Positions 42,588-52,626 are shown, counted from the stretch's first letter. The stretch: 64,000 nucleotides of DNA from Nocardioides_C sp963700955 (GCA_963700955.1 CAVOZH010000012.1:186001-250000); one strand, 5' to 3'. Program-made: numbers and translations. The notes: generated by a model from the letters alone, not told the origin.

Positions 42588-44045
42588 ATGAACCACATCC
42601 ACACCCACGGCCGACGTACGGGGGCGTCGCCGGCATTGCTCGTTCTTGCCACCAGCCAGTTCCTCCTGGTGCTCGATTCGGCGATCGTCAACGTCGCCTT
42701 GCCGTCGATGCAGGTTGACCTGCACTTCAGCCCCGGTGGTCTCACCTGGGTGGTCAACACCTATGCGCTCCTGTTCGGCGGGCTGATCCTGCTGGGTGGT
42801 CGCCTCTCGGACGTGGTCGGCGCCAGACGCGTCTTCCTGGTGGGTTTCGTGCTGTTCGGTCTCGCCTCGGCGGCGGGCGCGCTCGCCCCGACCAGCGCCG
42901 CGCTCGTCACTGCGCGCGCGCTCCAAGGGGCCGGAGCGGCCCTGGTCGCACCAGCTGGGCTGGCCCTCACTTTGATCCTCTTCGAGCCCGGCAGCTCGCG
43001 GAACCGGGCGCTCGGCATGCTGGGCGCGGCTGCCGGCCTGGGGGGTGCATCGGGGGCGATCGTCGGCGGTCTGCTGACCGAGATGTTGGGGTGGCGGGCC
43101 ATCCTGTGGCTGAACGTACCGGTCGTCGTGGTTCTGCTCGCTCGTGGTTCCAGGGTGCTTCCGAGCACGCCGGGGACCGCAAAGGGACGCACCCTCGACC
43201 TCGCGGGGGCGGTCACGGCAACCGGCGCCGTGATCGGTCTGGTCTACGGACTGATCCGTGTGTCCGACTCTCGCCTGCTGTCGCCCTTCACCGTTCTACC
43301 TTGGGCCGTCGCAGTCGTTCTGGCCGGTGCCTTCGTCGCCGTGGAACGCCGCGTCAGCGCGCCGCTGGTCCCGCCGACGATCGTGCGGATCCGCACCCTC
43401 CGCGGCGCAGACACGGCGATCCTGTTCAGCTCGATGGCGATGATGCCGATGTGGTTCCTGCTGACCGTTGATCTGCAACAGGTGCACGGCTTCGGCCCGA
43501 TCAAGGCAGGGTTGGGCGTGCTGCCGACCGTCGCCATGCTCATCCTGCTCAACAGCCTCGCCCCACGGATCATCGCCGCTGCCGGGACCAAGAGGCCGCT
43601 GGTTGTGGGTCTGTTCGTGGCCGCGGCCGGCCTTGCCTGGTTGTCCGTCCTCGGCGGCCCAGGTGGCGGCTACCTGGAAGACATGCTCTGGCCGCAGTTC
43701 GTCACCGGCACGGGGTTCGGACTGGCCTTCGTCGCCGGCACCGTCACCTCCACCGGAGATGCGCCCGTAGAGCACTCCGGCGTCGCGTCGGGGCTGCTCA
43801 ACACCGCCCAGCAAGTGGGCGGCGCGGTCGGACTGGCCATCCTGGCGACCGTCGCTGCCCAGGCGGGGAACGTCGACCCGGCGGACCTCAGCGTCGACCT
43901 CTCGCATGCGTTCCTGGTCGCAGCCTCCTTCGCCGCCGTCGCAGCGGGGCTGGCCTGGGCTCTCATCCCGCGTCCCCAGCAGGCTGAGAGCACAGGCTCT
44001 CTTGGCGGCCCCGTCGGCACCGCGGTCTCCACAGCCACCGGCTGA
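42588..44045 (+). CDS. DHA2-type MFS drug exporter (14 helices)
   Basis: 485 residues from ATG 42588. LVLDSAIVNVALPSMQVDL is the D1-type motif, GGRLSDVVGARRVFLVG motif A, ALQGAGAALVAPAGLALTLI and GAAAGLGGASGAIVGGLLTE motif C of antiporters. About fourteen membrane helices. It exports toxic compounds using the proton gradient. Divergent from a TetR gene and the shared palindrome indicate ligand-induced expression. Confidence 0.92.
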   Translation: MNHIHTHGRRTGASPALLVLATSQFLLVLDSAIVNVALPSMQVDLHFSPGGLTWVVNTYALLFGGLILLGGRLSDVVGARRVFLVGFVLFGLASAAGALAPTSAALVTARALQGAGAALVAPAGLALTLILFEPGSSRNRALGMLGAAAGLGGASGAIVGGLLTEMLGWRAILWLNVPVVVVLLARGSRVLPSTPGTAKGRTLDLAGAVTATGAVIGLVYGLIRVSDSRLLSPFTVLPWAVAVVLAGAFVAVERRVSAPLVPPTIVRIRTLRGADTAILFSSMAMMPMWFLLTVDLQQVHGFGPIKAGLGVLPTVAMLILLNSLAPRIIAAAGTKRPLVVGLFVAAAGLAWLSVLGGPGGGYLEDMLWPQFVTGTGFGLAFVAGTVTSTGDAPVEHSGVASGLLNTAQQVGGAVGLAILATVAAQAGNVDPADLSVDLSHAFLVAASFAAVAAGLAWALIPRPQQAESTGSLGGPVGTAVSTATG

Positions 44046-44077
44046 TCCCTGATCCGCGCCGGCCGCGGCACGGCCGG

Positions 44078-45331
44078 TCATTCGTCAGTGGTGCCTGAAC
44101 GTTGCGAGGACCGCACCGCGAAAGCCGGCGCGTGTTCGGGCCGTATCCCGATGCCGATGACGTACGCCGTGACCGACGAGACTTGCGGAACATGACGCAT
44201 CAGGGCCAGGACGGGCCGCGGCGGGCCCATCCGCCGCCCGGCGAGGATCGGCGTCACCAGGCCGCGATGCATCAGCCGCTGCAAGTCCTGGACAAGGATC
44301 GTCGGCCAGAGCCTGCGTCTGCGCACTGCCGCCAGGTGCCGAGGAGTCACCTCGCTCCGTCGCAGTGGGTCGGCCAGCAGGGTGGCTGCGGCCACCGCGT
44401 CCTGCACGGCGAGGTTGATCCCGACCCCGCCCACCGGTGACATCGCGTGCGCTGCGTCGCCGATGCACAGCAAGCCGTCGACATGCCAACGGTTCAGACG
44501 GTTCAGCCGCACGTCGAGGTGCTTGACATCGTCCATCGAGTCGAGCGCGTCGACGCGATCCGTCAGCTCAGGCATGAGCTCGGCGACGTCGCGTCGGAAG
44601 CTCTCGACTCCCTCGGCGCGCAACCGGGAGTCGGTCCCCTTCTCGGCGATGTAGGCGAGCTGAAGGTAGTCCTTGCGCGGGATGACCACGGCGAAACGCC
44701 CCTTGCCGGCGCGCGGGGTCAGCGCGGATGGGTTGTCTTCCGTCGTGCGAGGGAGCCGGAACCACCAGGCATCGATCGGAACCGGAAACTCCCGCAGCGG
44801 GAGGTGCGCTTGCTGGCGCGCGATCGACCATCGACCGTCGCAAGCGACCACCAAGTCTGCACGGATCTCCCCGGTCGTCCCGTCCGACCTTCGGTAGAGC
44901 ACCCCCTGCACCCGTCCCGATTCGCGAATCAGGTGCGTCACCTCTGAGCTCATCCTCAACGTAAAGGCCGGCTCCTCCTGTCCGGCGTCGGCCAGCAGGT
45001 CCAGCAGATCCCACTGCGGCACCATCGCCACGAACGGATAACGCACCCTCAACCTGCGGAAGTCGGCCAGCACCACGCTGCGACCGCCGTCGATCGGGAA
45101 CGCCACCTCGTACAAGCGGCTTTGCGGCAGCTGCGCGAACCTCTCACCCAGGCCCAGCTCGTCGAGCAACTGCAAGGTCGACGGGTGCACAGTGTCGCCG
45201 CGAAAGTCCCTCAGAAAGTCAACGTGCTTCTCGAGCACGCTGACGCCGACCCCCGCCCGAGCAAGCAGCAACCCCAGCACCATGCCGGCAGGTCCACCAC
45301 CGATGACCACGCAGGTCGCACGCTCAGTCAT
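44078..45331 (-). CDS. FAD-dependent aromatic hydroxylase-type oxidoreductase
   Basis: 417 residues from ATG 45331. CVVIGGGPAGMVLGLLLARA is the FAD Rossmann motif, VACDGRWSIARQQAHLPLRE the DG motif and LLCIGDAAHAMSPVGGVGIN the GD motif of p-hydroxybenzoate-hydroxylase-type monooxygenases. It inserts oxygen into an aromatic or polyketide substrate with NAD(P)H. Convergent with the exporter (33 bases apart), so it could modify what the exporter removes, as in antibiotic inactivation; this is inference. Confidence 0.9.
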   Translation of the reverse strand: MTERATCVVIGGGPAGMVLGLLLARAGVGVSVLEKHVDFLRDFRGDTVHPSTLQLLDELGLGERFAQLPQSRLYEVAFPIDGGRSVVLADFRRLRVRYPFVAMVPQWDLLDLLADAGQEEPAFTLRMSSEVTHLIRESGRVQGVLYRRSDGTTGEIRADLVVACDGRWSIARQQAHLPLREFPVPIDAWWFRLPRTTEDNPSALTPRAGKGRFAVVIPRKDYLQLAYIAEKGTDSRLRAEGVESFRRDVAELMPELTDRVDALDSMDDVKHLDVRLNRLNRWHVDGLLCIGDAAHAMSPVGGVGINLAVQDAVAAATLLADPLRRSEVTPRHLAAVRRRRLWPTILVQDLQRLMHRGLVTPILAGRRMGPPRPVLALMRHVPQVSSVTAYVIGIGIRPEHAPAFAVRSSQRSGTTDE

Positions 45332-45402
45332 GGAAGCCCCCGATCTCTCGCTCACCGTACGACCGCTCGATCCAATTCGTCGACGGACCTCGGGTGACGA
45401 GC

Positions 45403-46674
45403 TCAGGAGACGGCGCGCTCCTCGACCTCTCCCGACATCCGCTCCGGGATAGAGCGTCCACGCGTCGCGTACTGCCGGGCTCCGGGGCTGGTCAAGGCGA
45501 GGAGGACGAGGATTCCCAGGGCGACATGTGGAAGGTCCGATCCCAGCGTTGGTCGGGGACCGCCGCTGGCCGTGGCGACGAAAGCAACGAGGATCGTTGT
45601 TGCACAGGAGAGCATCAACAGGACCCGGGCCCAGTTGCGTCCGAAGTAGGTGCCAAGCCCCAGGCCGATGTCGAGCACGGCCACGACCATGAGCGAGATC
45701 GCGGTCGCGACGCCCGTGGTGGTGGTCGACCATTCGTCCCCGGCCAGAAACGTGACCGCCTTCGGGTCGGCGAAGAGGATGCCGGCCAGCACAACGCCCA
45801 CGAGTCCACGGAGGCTGGCGACTCCTGCGCTGAAGGTGGTGGAGGCAGGCCGCCTGTCGCGGCTGTCCGTGGCTGACGAGAGTCGGACCACCGCAGGCGC
45901 CTCGACTCCGCGGAGGTCCACGACGGGGAGGTCTCCGTCCGTGACCATCTCGTCTCCACCGCCGTTGCGGGCGTGGTAGCCGCTGGCGAAGTGCCGGATC
46001 TGGTCGACCCCAGCGCTGGGGTTGGCCTGCGTCAACGTCGCGACGATGTGGTCGCGCTCGACGTCGATCTCCTTCGCGATGCGATGGGTTACCTGCAGGG
46101 TCATGAGTGAGAGACCGACACGGCGGTCGTAGGTACCGGCGGCGACCCAGTCGACGGGGCGACCACCAGGCAGCCTCCAGCCCTCGGGACAACGCCAGAA
46201 CCGCACATGGTGCCGTTGGGACGGCTTGCCTTCTACCTCCTGCTGGTAGGCGAAGTCCTGTTGCCGTTCGAACAGGTGCAGCGGACTCACCGGCGCCTCC
46301 GGATAGCTGCGCCGCGACAAGGTCGTCCTGATGATGTGCAGGCTGCTGGCGAGGGTGACTTCGTCGGCCAACGTCCAACCGGCAGCCGTCATGGCGGTGT
46401 GGACCTGGGCCTCCTCGCCGAGCAGTGCCAGGTTGACGGGATCACCGAGCAGGCCGTCGCTCGTCCTGGTGCGGCCGATGAAATAGCCCGGAACATAGAG
46501 ATAGGTCAGGACTCGATGCAGCCGGGGCAGCACCAGGTAGGCCACCAGCAGCCAGAAGACCAGGAGCAGCAGCACCTGCACGTTCAGCTGGAAGCTCTCC
46601 GCCAGCAGCAGGTAGGCGAGCCACACGGCACAGATCCCCGCGTAGACGAAGAGGAACGTGTCCAGTGCCGTCAT
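45403..46674 (-). CDS. LssY-C-domain membrane protein
   Basis: 423 residues if started at ATG 46674 (MTALDTFLFVYAGICAVWLA); a start at 46734 would add 20 residues and is possible. Two N-terminal helices, then the LssY C-terminal domain (VHTAMTAAGWTLADEVTLAS; SPLHLFERQQDFAYQQEV; AAGTYDRRVGLSLMTLQVTH), then four more helices near the end. LssY-type domains are tied to PAP2 membrane phosphatases and envelope secretion; function here unknown. Confidence 0.8.
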   Translation of the reverse strand: MTALDTFLFVYAGICAVWLAYLLLAESFQLNVQVLLLLVFWLLVAYLVLPRLHRVLTYLYVPGYFIGRTRTSDGLLGDPVNLALLGEEAQVHTAMTAAGWTLADEVTLASSLHIIRTTLSRRSYPEAPVSPLHLFERQQDFAYQQEVEGKPSQRHHVRFWRCPEGWRLPGGRPVDWVAAGTYDRRVGLSLMTLQVTHRIAKEIDVERDHIVATLTQANPSAGVDQIRHFASGYHARNGGGDEMVTDGDLPVVDLRGVEAPAVVRLSSATDSRDRRPASTTFSAGVASLRGLVGVVLAGILFADPKAVTFLAGDEWSTTTTGVATAISLMVVAVLDIGLGLGTYFGRNWARVLLMLSCATTILVAFVATASGGPRPTLGSDLPHVALGILVLLALTSPGARQYATRGRSIPERMSGEVEERAVS

Positions 46675-46809
46675 CCTGGAGTGGCCACCGCGCTGGCGAG
46701 TGCTTGTCACGTCGGAGAAGCCTCGCGCAGCCATTCGGCGTTGCCGAACGACGTCTGTCGCCGACTCGTCCGGTTCAGGTCCATGCCGGGCACGTTAGGC
46801 GCCCCTGCC

Positions 46810-47229
46810 TCACCCCGGAAGGGAAGAACGTCCTCCCGACGCTAGCCCTTCAGGTGTCCCATCGGGCCGGACTGGCGCGAACGGCCACTCCTCGAACGAG
46901 GAACATCGCCCGTCCGCAGCAAACCGTAGAACCCATAGGTCACGCCAAGGCCCGTTCCCGGGAGCGCCGTACTCGACAAAGACACGGACGACGGCGGCTG
47001 CTCCGTCGACCGCCACCACGTCGCTCTCCATCGTGAACTCCTCATCCGCACCGTGACGCTCGGCCTCCCAGAACCTCGCGATTGCGTCAAGCCCCTCGAG
47101 GGGTTGCGACCAGGGCGAAGGCAGGTAGGAAGCCTCCGGCGCGAAGAGCTCAGCGAGTAGCGCGGTCCCCGGCGTGCGCCAGGCACGCTCATAGTCCGCG
47201 ACCCACCGCTCCACAGCTGCGTGATCCAC
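46810..47229 (-). CDS. SnoaL-like/NTF2-fold protein
   Basis: 139 residues from GTG 47229. VERWVADYERAWRTPGTALL, LFAPEASYLPSPWSQPLEGL and FWEAERHGADEEFTMESDVV, then WRDLWVLRFAADGRCSSFEE, are the SnoaL_2 pattern typical of polyketide cyclase-like or limonene-epoxide-like proteins. No catalytic dyad is apparent. Alone between non-coding gaps. Confidence 0.8.
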   Translation of the reverse strand: MDHAAVERWVADYERAWRTPGTALLAELFAPEASYLPSPWSQPLEGLDAIARFWEAERHGADEEFTMESDVVAVDGAAAVVRVFVEYGAPGNGPWRDLWVLRFAADGRCSSFEEWPFAPVRPDGTPEGLASGGRSSLPG

Positions 47230-47388
47230 GGCTCAAGTGTGCTCCGACTTCTCATGCGCCGGCATGCCTCCATACAGGTCGGCTCGTGCGTTCGCTCCGT
47301 CAGGTGCGTTCGTAGTGGGGCCTCAAGCCACGGCATCAAGGTGGATAGGCCAGTGGAGCTCCATGCCCGAGGGCTTTGCGTCCGGGCT

Positions 47389-47811
47389 TCACAGGTGGTC
47401 CGGAACGATCAAGTCGTCGGGGTCCTGACGCACGGGCATGGCCTTCACTGCCGAGCGGGTCAGTGTCGCGGTGGTTCTGACGAGCCGTCTGCGTCGACGC
47501 TCCGGCATCTTGCTCCAAGCGCCGGGGCTACGGTGCTCGAGCTGAGCACGGTTCGCAGCTTCGGCTGCCTCGGCGTACTCATCGTCGGTGAAGACCGGCA
47601 GGGCCCCGACGGTTGGACGTTCCGGCAGTGCCTGAAGGACTGGGAGAACCATCTCTCCGACGGCCGCCTTGCGGTTGTACTTCTCGATCTGCGCCAGGCT
47701 CTCCCAGGCGGCGTCGGCTCCGCCACGACGCCAGGGTGGCCGGGTGGCGGCGAACAGACGTCGTGCGACGGCGTCGACCGCGACCGTCATCTCGCGCTCC
47801 GTGAACCTCAT
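47389..47811 (-). CDS. Hypothetical protein, helical, Arg-rich C-terminus
   Basis: 140 residues from ATG 47811. AVARRLFAATRPPWRRGGAD, AAWESLAQIEKYNRKAAVGE and FTDDEYAEAAEAANRAQLEH, then an Arg-rich tail with MPERRRRRLVRT. No signal peptide or membrane segment. I do not recognise a family; the composition suggests a conserved actinobacterial protein rather than noise. Confidence 0.5.
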   Translation of the reverse strand: MRFTEREMTVAVDAVARRLFAATRPPWRRGGADAAWESLAQIEKYNRKAAVGEMVLPVLQALPERPTVGALPVFTDDEYAEAAEAANRAQLEHRSPGAWSKMPERRRRRLVRTTATLTRSAVKAMPVRQDPDDLIVPDHL

Positions 47812-48014
47812 GGGCACCAAGTCTGCGGCATGAGCACCCGGATGCTGAGCAGCCTCCTGGCGGCGGAACATCCATCGCGTGGGTCACCGGGCCTGGCCGT
47901 CGACCTACGCTTTCGCGCGAGATGACTAGCTGGCTTCGTTCTCGTTCGCGGCGGACCGGGCCAGAAATCGGACGACGTCCGGCCAGCTTCCACCGATTCG
48001 GCAGAAACACCCAA

Positions 48015-48464
48015 ATGTCAAAGTCTGCACGGCTAGCGTTCACGAGCATGCAGCGACGCACCTTCGTCATGATCAACCGCGGCATGAACGTAATCGTGAG
48101 GCGACTGCGCCTGCGCCGTTTCCGGGGTGGTGACCTTTTGTTCCTGACGACGATCGGCCGGAAGACGGGACAGCCACGGACGACGCCGCTGCTCTACCTC
48201 GCCGACGGCGGCCGCTGGGTCGTGGTGGCCTCGAACGCCGGTGCCGACTGGGAGCCTGGATGGTGGCTGAACCTGCGCGCTGGCTCCCCGGGAAGCGTTG
48301 AGGTCGACGGCAGGGCTACATCGGTCACAGGTGTCGAGATCACCGGCTCGGAGCGCGAGAGCGTGTGGCAACTTCTCAACGAGCGGGTGTTCGACTACGA
48401 GTCGTACCAGGCGAAGGTGAGCCGGCGACTCGCGATCGTCGCGCTCACTCCGGCGCCCTCCTGA
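48015..48464 (+). CDS. Deazaflavin (F420)-dependent nitroreductase-family protein
   Basis: 149 residues from ATG 48015, with ATG 48051 as alternative because neither has a strong ribosome site. FLTTIGRKTGQPRTTPLLYL, VVVASNAGADWEPGWWLNLR and AGSPGSVEVDGRATSV are the signature blocks of the Ddn/DUF385 split-barrel family, which uses F420. It may reduce quinones or nitro compounds. The gene is free-standing. Confidence 0.85.
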   Translation: MSKSARLAFTSMQRRTFVMINRGMNVIVRRLRLRRFRGGDLLFLTTIGRKTGQPRTTPLLYLADGGRWVVVASNAGADWEPGWWLNLRAGSPGSVEVDGRATSVTGVEITGSERESVWQLLNERVFDYESYQAKVSRRLAIVALTPAPS

Positions 48465-48652
48465 CCTGGACGCCGTACGCAGGAGCATCGCGGGGATCAT
48501 GATGATGCACCACACGGTCTCGAACCACCCGAACAGCCACAGGGCGAGGTAGAACCCGATCACCCGGTCTCGGTGAACGACCGCTCATGCCGAGGTTGCT
48601 CGGGTGAGCGACGAATCCGGTCGCCAGCGTGGGCCAGCGAGACCAGCCGGTC

Positions 48653-49735
48653 TCAGTACGGGCTGGTGCGAGCCGCCATCAACGCCCGCTGCAGGTCGAA
48701 GTACGCCGGCTGCGCGTACACCATCCATGGCCGGCTGAACCACAGGTATGCGTCGGCGTGGGCTCTGGCCTGCGCCCGTCGCGTCGATGAGAGGCCCCAT
48801 CTGAGCGCGCCCACGTTGGTCGTCGGCGGGATACCGAGCGTCACACAGCGCCGCTCGGTACGCGTGCGGCAGATCTCGGCGACGTCGAACCATCCACGCG
48901 GGTGCTTCGCGTAGTACTGCCGGTAGGTGAACGGCCGCGCGTTGTCCGAGGTGTCGATCACGAAGTGCCGCCTCGGGTAGCCGATCTTCCCGAGGGCTGC
49001 CACGATCTGCGTCCCGTAGGCGATGCCGGCCGCCGTACCCGCGTAGTGGGTTGCGCCCAAGGAGAATCCTCGTGCGTAGCGGATTCCGCCCGCTCGCAGC
49101 ATGGCAGCCGCCTCCGAGGGCGAGAGCCAGTCGGAGTCGCCGGCGTCGAGGTAGATCGTCGTGTTCGGCAGCGCGGCGAAGACACGGGCGGCGTACGCCG
49201 CGAGGCGCAGCCGGACGGCCGGTCGCCAGCCCTGCAGAGCCACCGCCAGGTCAGGCTCGAGGATCAGAACCACCCGGGCGGAGCCGATGCCGCGTGCCAC
49301 GTTGTCCACCCACTGGCGGTACGCGGCCCGCTGGGCCAGCGAGAGCGGCTTGTGCTTGGCGCCCTCGCCCTCGGGCCACAGCCGGAACACGGCCAGGTGC
49401 ACCAGCTTGTTCGGGTCACCCGCCTGCGATGCGGTGATGTAGTCCCGCACCTTGCGGGTGACGTCGGCCGCGGGAACGAGGTCGGTGAACCAGAAGACTC
49501 TCGGGCGCAGCGCCATCTTGCCCAGCAGTTGCTTGTTCGTCCCGGTCGCCGCCTCGTAGTGCCGGTACAGGGTGTCGTGGTTGTCGATGCCCCACGAGAC
49601 ACCCCCGAGCGGGTCCGTCGTCGAGTGCGCCTGGGCACTCGTGCCCGTCCCCAGCAAAGCCAGCACAGTGGCGAGCATCGTGGTCAGGACGAGGAAGCGT
49701 TGGTGGATCTGTCGAGTCGCTTGAGGTTCTAGCAT
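48653..49735 (-). CDS. Secreted glycoside hydrolase family 6 (endoglucanase/cellobiohydrolase-like)
   Basis: 360 residues from ATG 49735; GTG 49744 is an alternative. Signal peptide QRFLVLTTMLATVLALLGTG ends near AQAHS. The catalytic fold is recognised by VVLILEPDLAVALQGWRPAV (EPDxL-type), TTIYLDAGDSDWLSPSEAAA and VIDTSDNARPF, all close to GH6 consensus around its catalytic Asp residues. No cellulose-binding module is attached, so it may act on soluble beta-glucans. No cellulase partners nearby. Confidence 0.85.
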   Translation of the reverse strand: MLEPQATRQIHQRFLVLTTMLATVLALLGTGTSAQAHSTTDPLGGVSWGIDNHDTLYRHYEAATGTNKQLLGKMALRPRVFWFTDLVPAADVTRKVRDYITASQAGDPNKLVHLAVFRLWPEGEGAKHKPLSLAQRAAYRQWVDNVARGIGSARVVLILEPDLAVALQGWRPAVRLRLAAYAARVFAALPNTTIYLDAGDSDWLSPSEAAAMLRAGGIRYARGFSLGATHYAGTAAGIAYGTQIVAALGKIGYPRRHFVIDTSDNARPFTYRQYYAKHPRGWFDVAEICRTRTERRCVTLGIPPTTNVGALRWGLSSTRRAQARAHADAYLWFSRPWMVYAQPAYFDLQRALMAARTSPY

Positions 49736-50282
49736 CGAAGGCACGTTCTTCCCAGCCGGGAGCAAAGTCGGGCACAACGACTGTCCCGTTTTCTGGTGAT
49801 GTGCGCAGGCAATTACGTAAAGTCCCCTACGCCCAGCGGGCGGAAGGGATCGGCGAACAGGGCTACACCGGCCCTCTGCTCTCGCGCTCTACTCTCGACT
49901 GCGAGGCGAGGACGCCCCCGATACGACCCCACGCGCCCTGAACGTCCCCGCTCGCGATCGATGGACGGTTCCCAACCCCTGGTCACCTTTCGATCGATGG
50001 CTTCGTAACGGCTTCCCGAGGCGGCGATGCCAGCGTCCGTCGTGGCTGCCTTGAACGCGAGAACGCCCTCGTCTCGCGTGGTTGCGCCGGCAGCTTCCGC
50101 ATGGTCGCGTCAAATGGACAGAGGGTGGGGCAAGCAGAGCTGATGGTTGTCCAGTCAGGTTGGCTCCGCGACCCTGGTCACTGCAGCGGAAACCCGAATG
50201 GATCTTCCGCGCCATGGCACTACCGGGTGCACAATGAGCCGGAGCGGGGGCACGCCGCGAGGTTGAGTCGGGAGGGGCCCTG
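49736..50282. other. Non-coding interval between GH6 and phosphatase genes
   Basis: No convincing gene on either strand. It should hold the divergent promoters: upstream of the GH6 gene (minus strand) there is an AT-richer stretch near 49795-49825, and the ribosome site GGGAGGGGCCCTG precedes the phosphatase GTG at 50283. No repeat or RNA structure is recognised. Confidence 0.4.
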
Positions 50283-52040
50283 GTGCTCCGCTGCATCGAC
50301 GAGTTGCACCTCCTGCAGGCCATCCGGCTCGCAGTCGTGGCCACCGACACCAACGGCGTCATCACCTTCGTCAACGCCGCGGCCACCGAGGCCTACGCCG
50401 CGGAGGCCGACGGGCTGCTCGGGCGCGACGTCTTGGAGCTCCTGACCTCCGGGCCGGAAGCGGCGTCGCCCTTTGGCCTTGGCGCGGTCCTCGCGGGAGA
50501 GACCTGGCGCGGTGACCTGACCGTACGACGCCCCGACGGTGGCGCTTTCCTCGCGGCCGTCTCGGCCACCCCGATCCGGGACCGCGACGGAACCGTGGTC
50601 GGTGCCGTCGTCGTGGCCGAGGACATGACCGAGATCCGCGGCGCCGAGACCGAGGCGGCAGCAAGCGAGCAGCGCCTCCGGCTGGCTCACGAGGCCGCCG
50701 AGCTCGGCAGCTGGCATTGGGACATGGCCACCGGCGTCACCGTCTGGGACGAGCAGCTCGAGGCAATCTATGGAATGCCGCCCGGCGGGTTCGACGGCAC
50801 CTTCGATGCCTGGGAGGCGACCCTGCACCCCGACGACCACGACCAGGTGATGGCCATTGTCCAGGACGCAATCGCAGCGCGTTCGTCGTACGTCCTGCGC
50901 AACCGCATGTTCTGGCCCGACGGCACGATGCGCTGGATCGAGGCGCACGGGAAGGTCACCACCGACGAGCAGGGCAACCCCACCGGCACGATCGGCTGCG
51001 TGCGCGACATCACCGACCGGGTGATGGTCCAAGAGCGCGAGGCGGACGCCGCCGCCCGCGCCCTGCTGCTGCAGGAGGTGACCGCTGCCTTCTTCCGCGC
51101 GTGGACGCTTGACCAGGTTGAGGCGGTCCTGGCCGCGAGCCTCGAGCGTGTAGGGAAGATCTTCCGCGAGGGCGTCGAGCTGCGGGTCCCCAACGACCTC
51201 TCGACGGTCACCGACGGTGAGGCGTTCGTGGCGAGCACGCAGCGCCCGCTCTCCCACGAGGAGACCCAGCTGCTTGACACGCTGGCGTCGCAGTGCGCGA
51301 TCGCCGCCGAGCGCGCCAGGCTCCACGCTCGAACCGCCGACATTGCCGAGCAGCTGCAGTCCAGCCTGGCGGCGAGCCCGCTGCCCGCCCTTGAGCGGTT
51401 CGAGCTCGCGGTGCACTACGCACCGGGAGGCGACGAGCTCGAGCATGTGGGCGGCGACTGGTACGACGCCGTCAGCACCCCGAGCGGCACGCTGGTCCTC
51501 GTCGTGGGCGACGTGATGGGCCGCGGCGTGCGCGCAGCAACCACCATGATCCGGGTCCGCGCCGGGATCCGTGGCCTGCTCACCGTCGACCCCGCTCCCC
51601 ATGCCGTTCTGACTGCGGCCGACGAGATGATGACCCGCGACGCGCCCGACCAGTTCGTCACCGCAGCAGCGGTGCTCGTGGCGCCCTCCACCGGGACACT
51701 CACCCTCTGCAACGCCGGCCACGTGCCGGTCGTCGTCGTACATCCAGACGGGAGCACCGAGGCGCTCGGGGCAGGGTCGGGCGTGCCGCTGGGCGTGCTC
51801 AGGCGCTTGGACCGGACCGTGGCCACCGCGCACCTCGAGCCCGGGGCGCTGCTGATCCTCGTGACCGACGGCGTCGTCGAGTCACGCAGCCACGACCTCG
51901 ACCGGGGCATCGCACGGCTCCGCGAACGTGCCGCGGAGCTGCGCGAGAAACCTCTCCGCGAGTTGGTCGACGGTCTCGCTGACCTAGCTGACAAGTCGTT
52001 GCGCGACGACGTCACCGTTCTGGCGGCACGGCTCAGGTGA
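50283..52040 (+). CDS. PAS-sensor PP2C-type (SpoIIE-like) serine phosphatase
   Basis: 585 residues from GTG 50283. Two PAS domains (about 10-125: VVATDTNGVITFVNAAATEA; 125-250: WHWDMATGVTVWDEQLEAIY, YVLRNRMFWPDGTMRWIEAH), a degenerate GAF-like linker (250-365), then PP2C/SpoIIE: GGDWYDAV, LVVGDVMGRGVRAATTMIRV, LVTDGVVESRSHDLDRGI and DDVTVLAARLR, giving all metal Asp residues. It dephosphorylates an anti-sigma antagonist or similar target in response to a PAS signal. Confidence 0.9.
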   Translation: MLRCIDELHLLQAIRLAVVATDTNGVITFVNAAATEAYAAEADGLLGRDVLELLTSGPEAASPFGLGAVLAGETWRGDLTVRRPDGGAFLAAVSATPIRDRDGTVVGAVVVAEDMTEIRGAETEAAASEQRLRLAHEAAELGSWHWDMATGVTVWDEQLEAIYGMPPGGFDGTFDAWEATLHPDDHDQVMAIVQDAIAARSSYVLRNRMFWPDGTMRWIEAHGKVTTDEQGNPTGTIGCVRDITDRVMVQEREADAAARALLLQEVTAAFFRAWTLDQVEAVLAASLERVGKIFREGVELRVPNDLSTVTDGEAFVASTQRPLSHEETQLLDTLASQCAIAAERARLHARTADIAEQLQSSLAASPLPALERFELAVHYAPGGDELEHVGGDWYDAVSTPSGTLVLVVGDVMGRGVRAATTMIRVRAGIRGLLTVDPAPHAVLTAADEMMTRDAPDQFVTAAAVLVAPSTGTLTLCNAGHVPVVVVHPDGSTEALGAGSGVPLGVLRRLDRTVATAHLEPGALLILVTDGVVESRSHDLDRGIARLRERAAELREKPLRELVDGLADLADKSLRDDVTVLAARLR

Positions 52041-52169
52041 GCAGCTCGAGCGCGTAGCCGACGCAACCCCGGGACGCCCGCCATCCGCCGCGATGAGGGC
52101 GGCCGGACCGAGTCCCGTCGGGCCGCTGAAACCAGCGTTCCGCGTCATGTTCCGCGTCATACTGCCGTT

Positions 52170-52480
52170 ATGGCGTACGACGACGAGCTTGCGAACCGGA
52201 TCCGGGAAGTCGTTCAGGGCGAACCGGGGCTGAGCGAGAAACGCGTGTTCGGCGGGCTCGTCTTCCTTGTCCACGGAAACATGGCGGTCAGTGCCAGTAG
52301 CCAGGGTGGCCTTCTGTTGCGTATCGATCCGGCCCAGGCTGAGTCATTGGTCGATCAGCAGCACGTGCGCCGTTTCGAGATGCGCGGCTGAGAGATGGAC
52401 GGATGACTACGCGTGGACGTCGAGTCGCTCGAGACGGACGACGAACTGCGACGCTGGGTGAACCACGGCCTCACTACGCA
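52170..52480 (+). pseudogene. TfoX/Sxy N-terminal-type gene interrupted by two in-frame UGA codons
   Basis: Opens MAYDDELANRIREVVQ and runs through SEKRVFGGLVFLVHGNMAVS to RRFEMRG, then TGA at 52389. The same frame continues EMDG, TGA at 52404, then LRVDVESLETDDELRRWVNH. TfoX-N proteins read about MRGREMDGWLRVD here, so the two stops sit exactly where Arg (CGA) and Trp (TGG) would stand; both are single transitions. The gene is thus inactivated at its C-terminal third, or produces a 73-residue truncated protein. The right limit is approximate. Confidence 0.7.
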
Positions 52481-52626
52481 CGATCGCTCGTACCCAAGTA
52501 GTCGATTCACTCGACCAGACAACGAGGCATGGGCTCACCCGAGCGAACCTCGCGTGGTGCAGCGCCAGGTCGGCTCTCGTCTAGCATGTCTGCGGTCGAC
52601 ACCCAGCCCGGGAAAGGTCATCGGAC

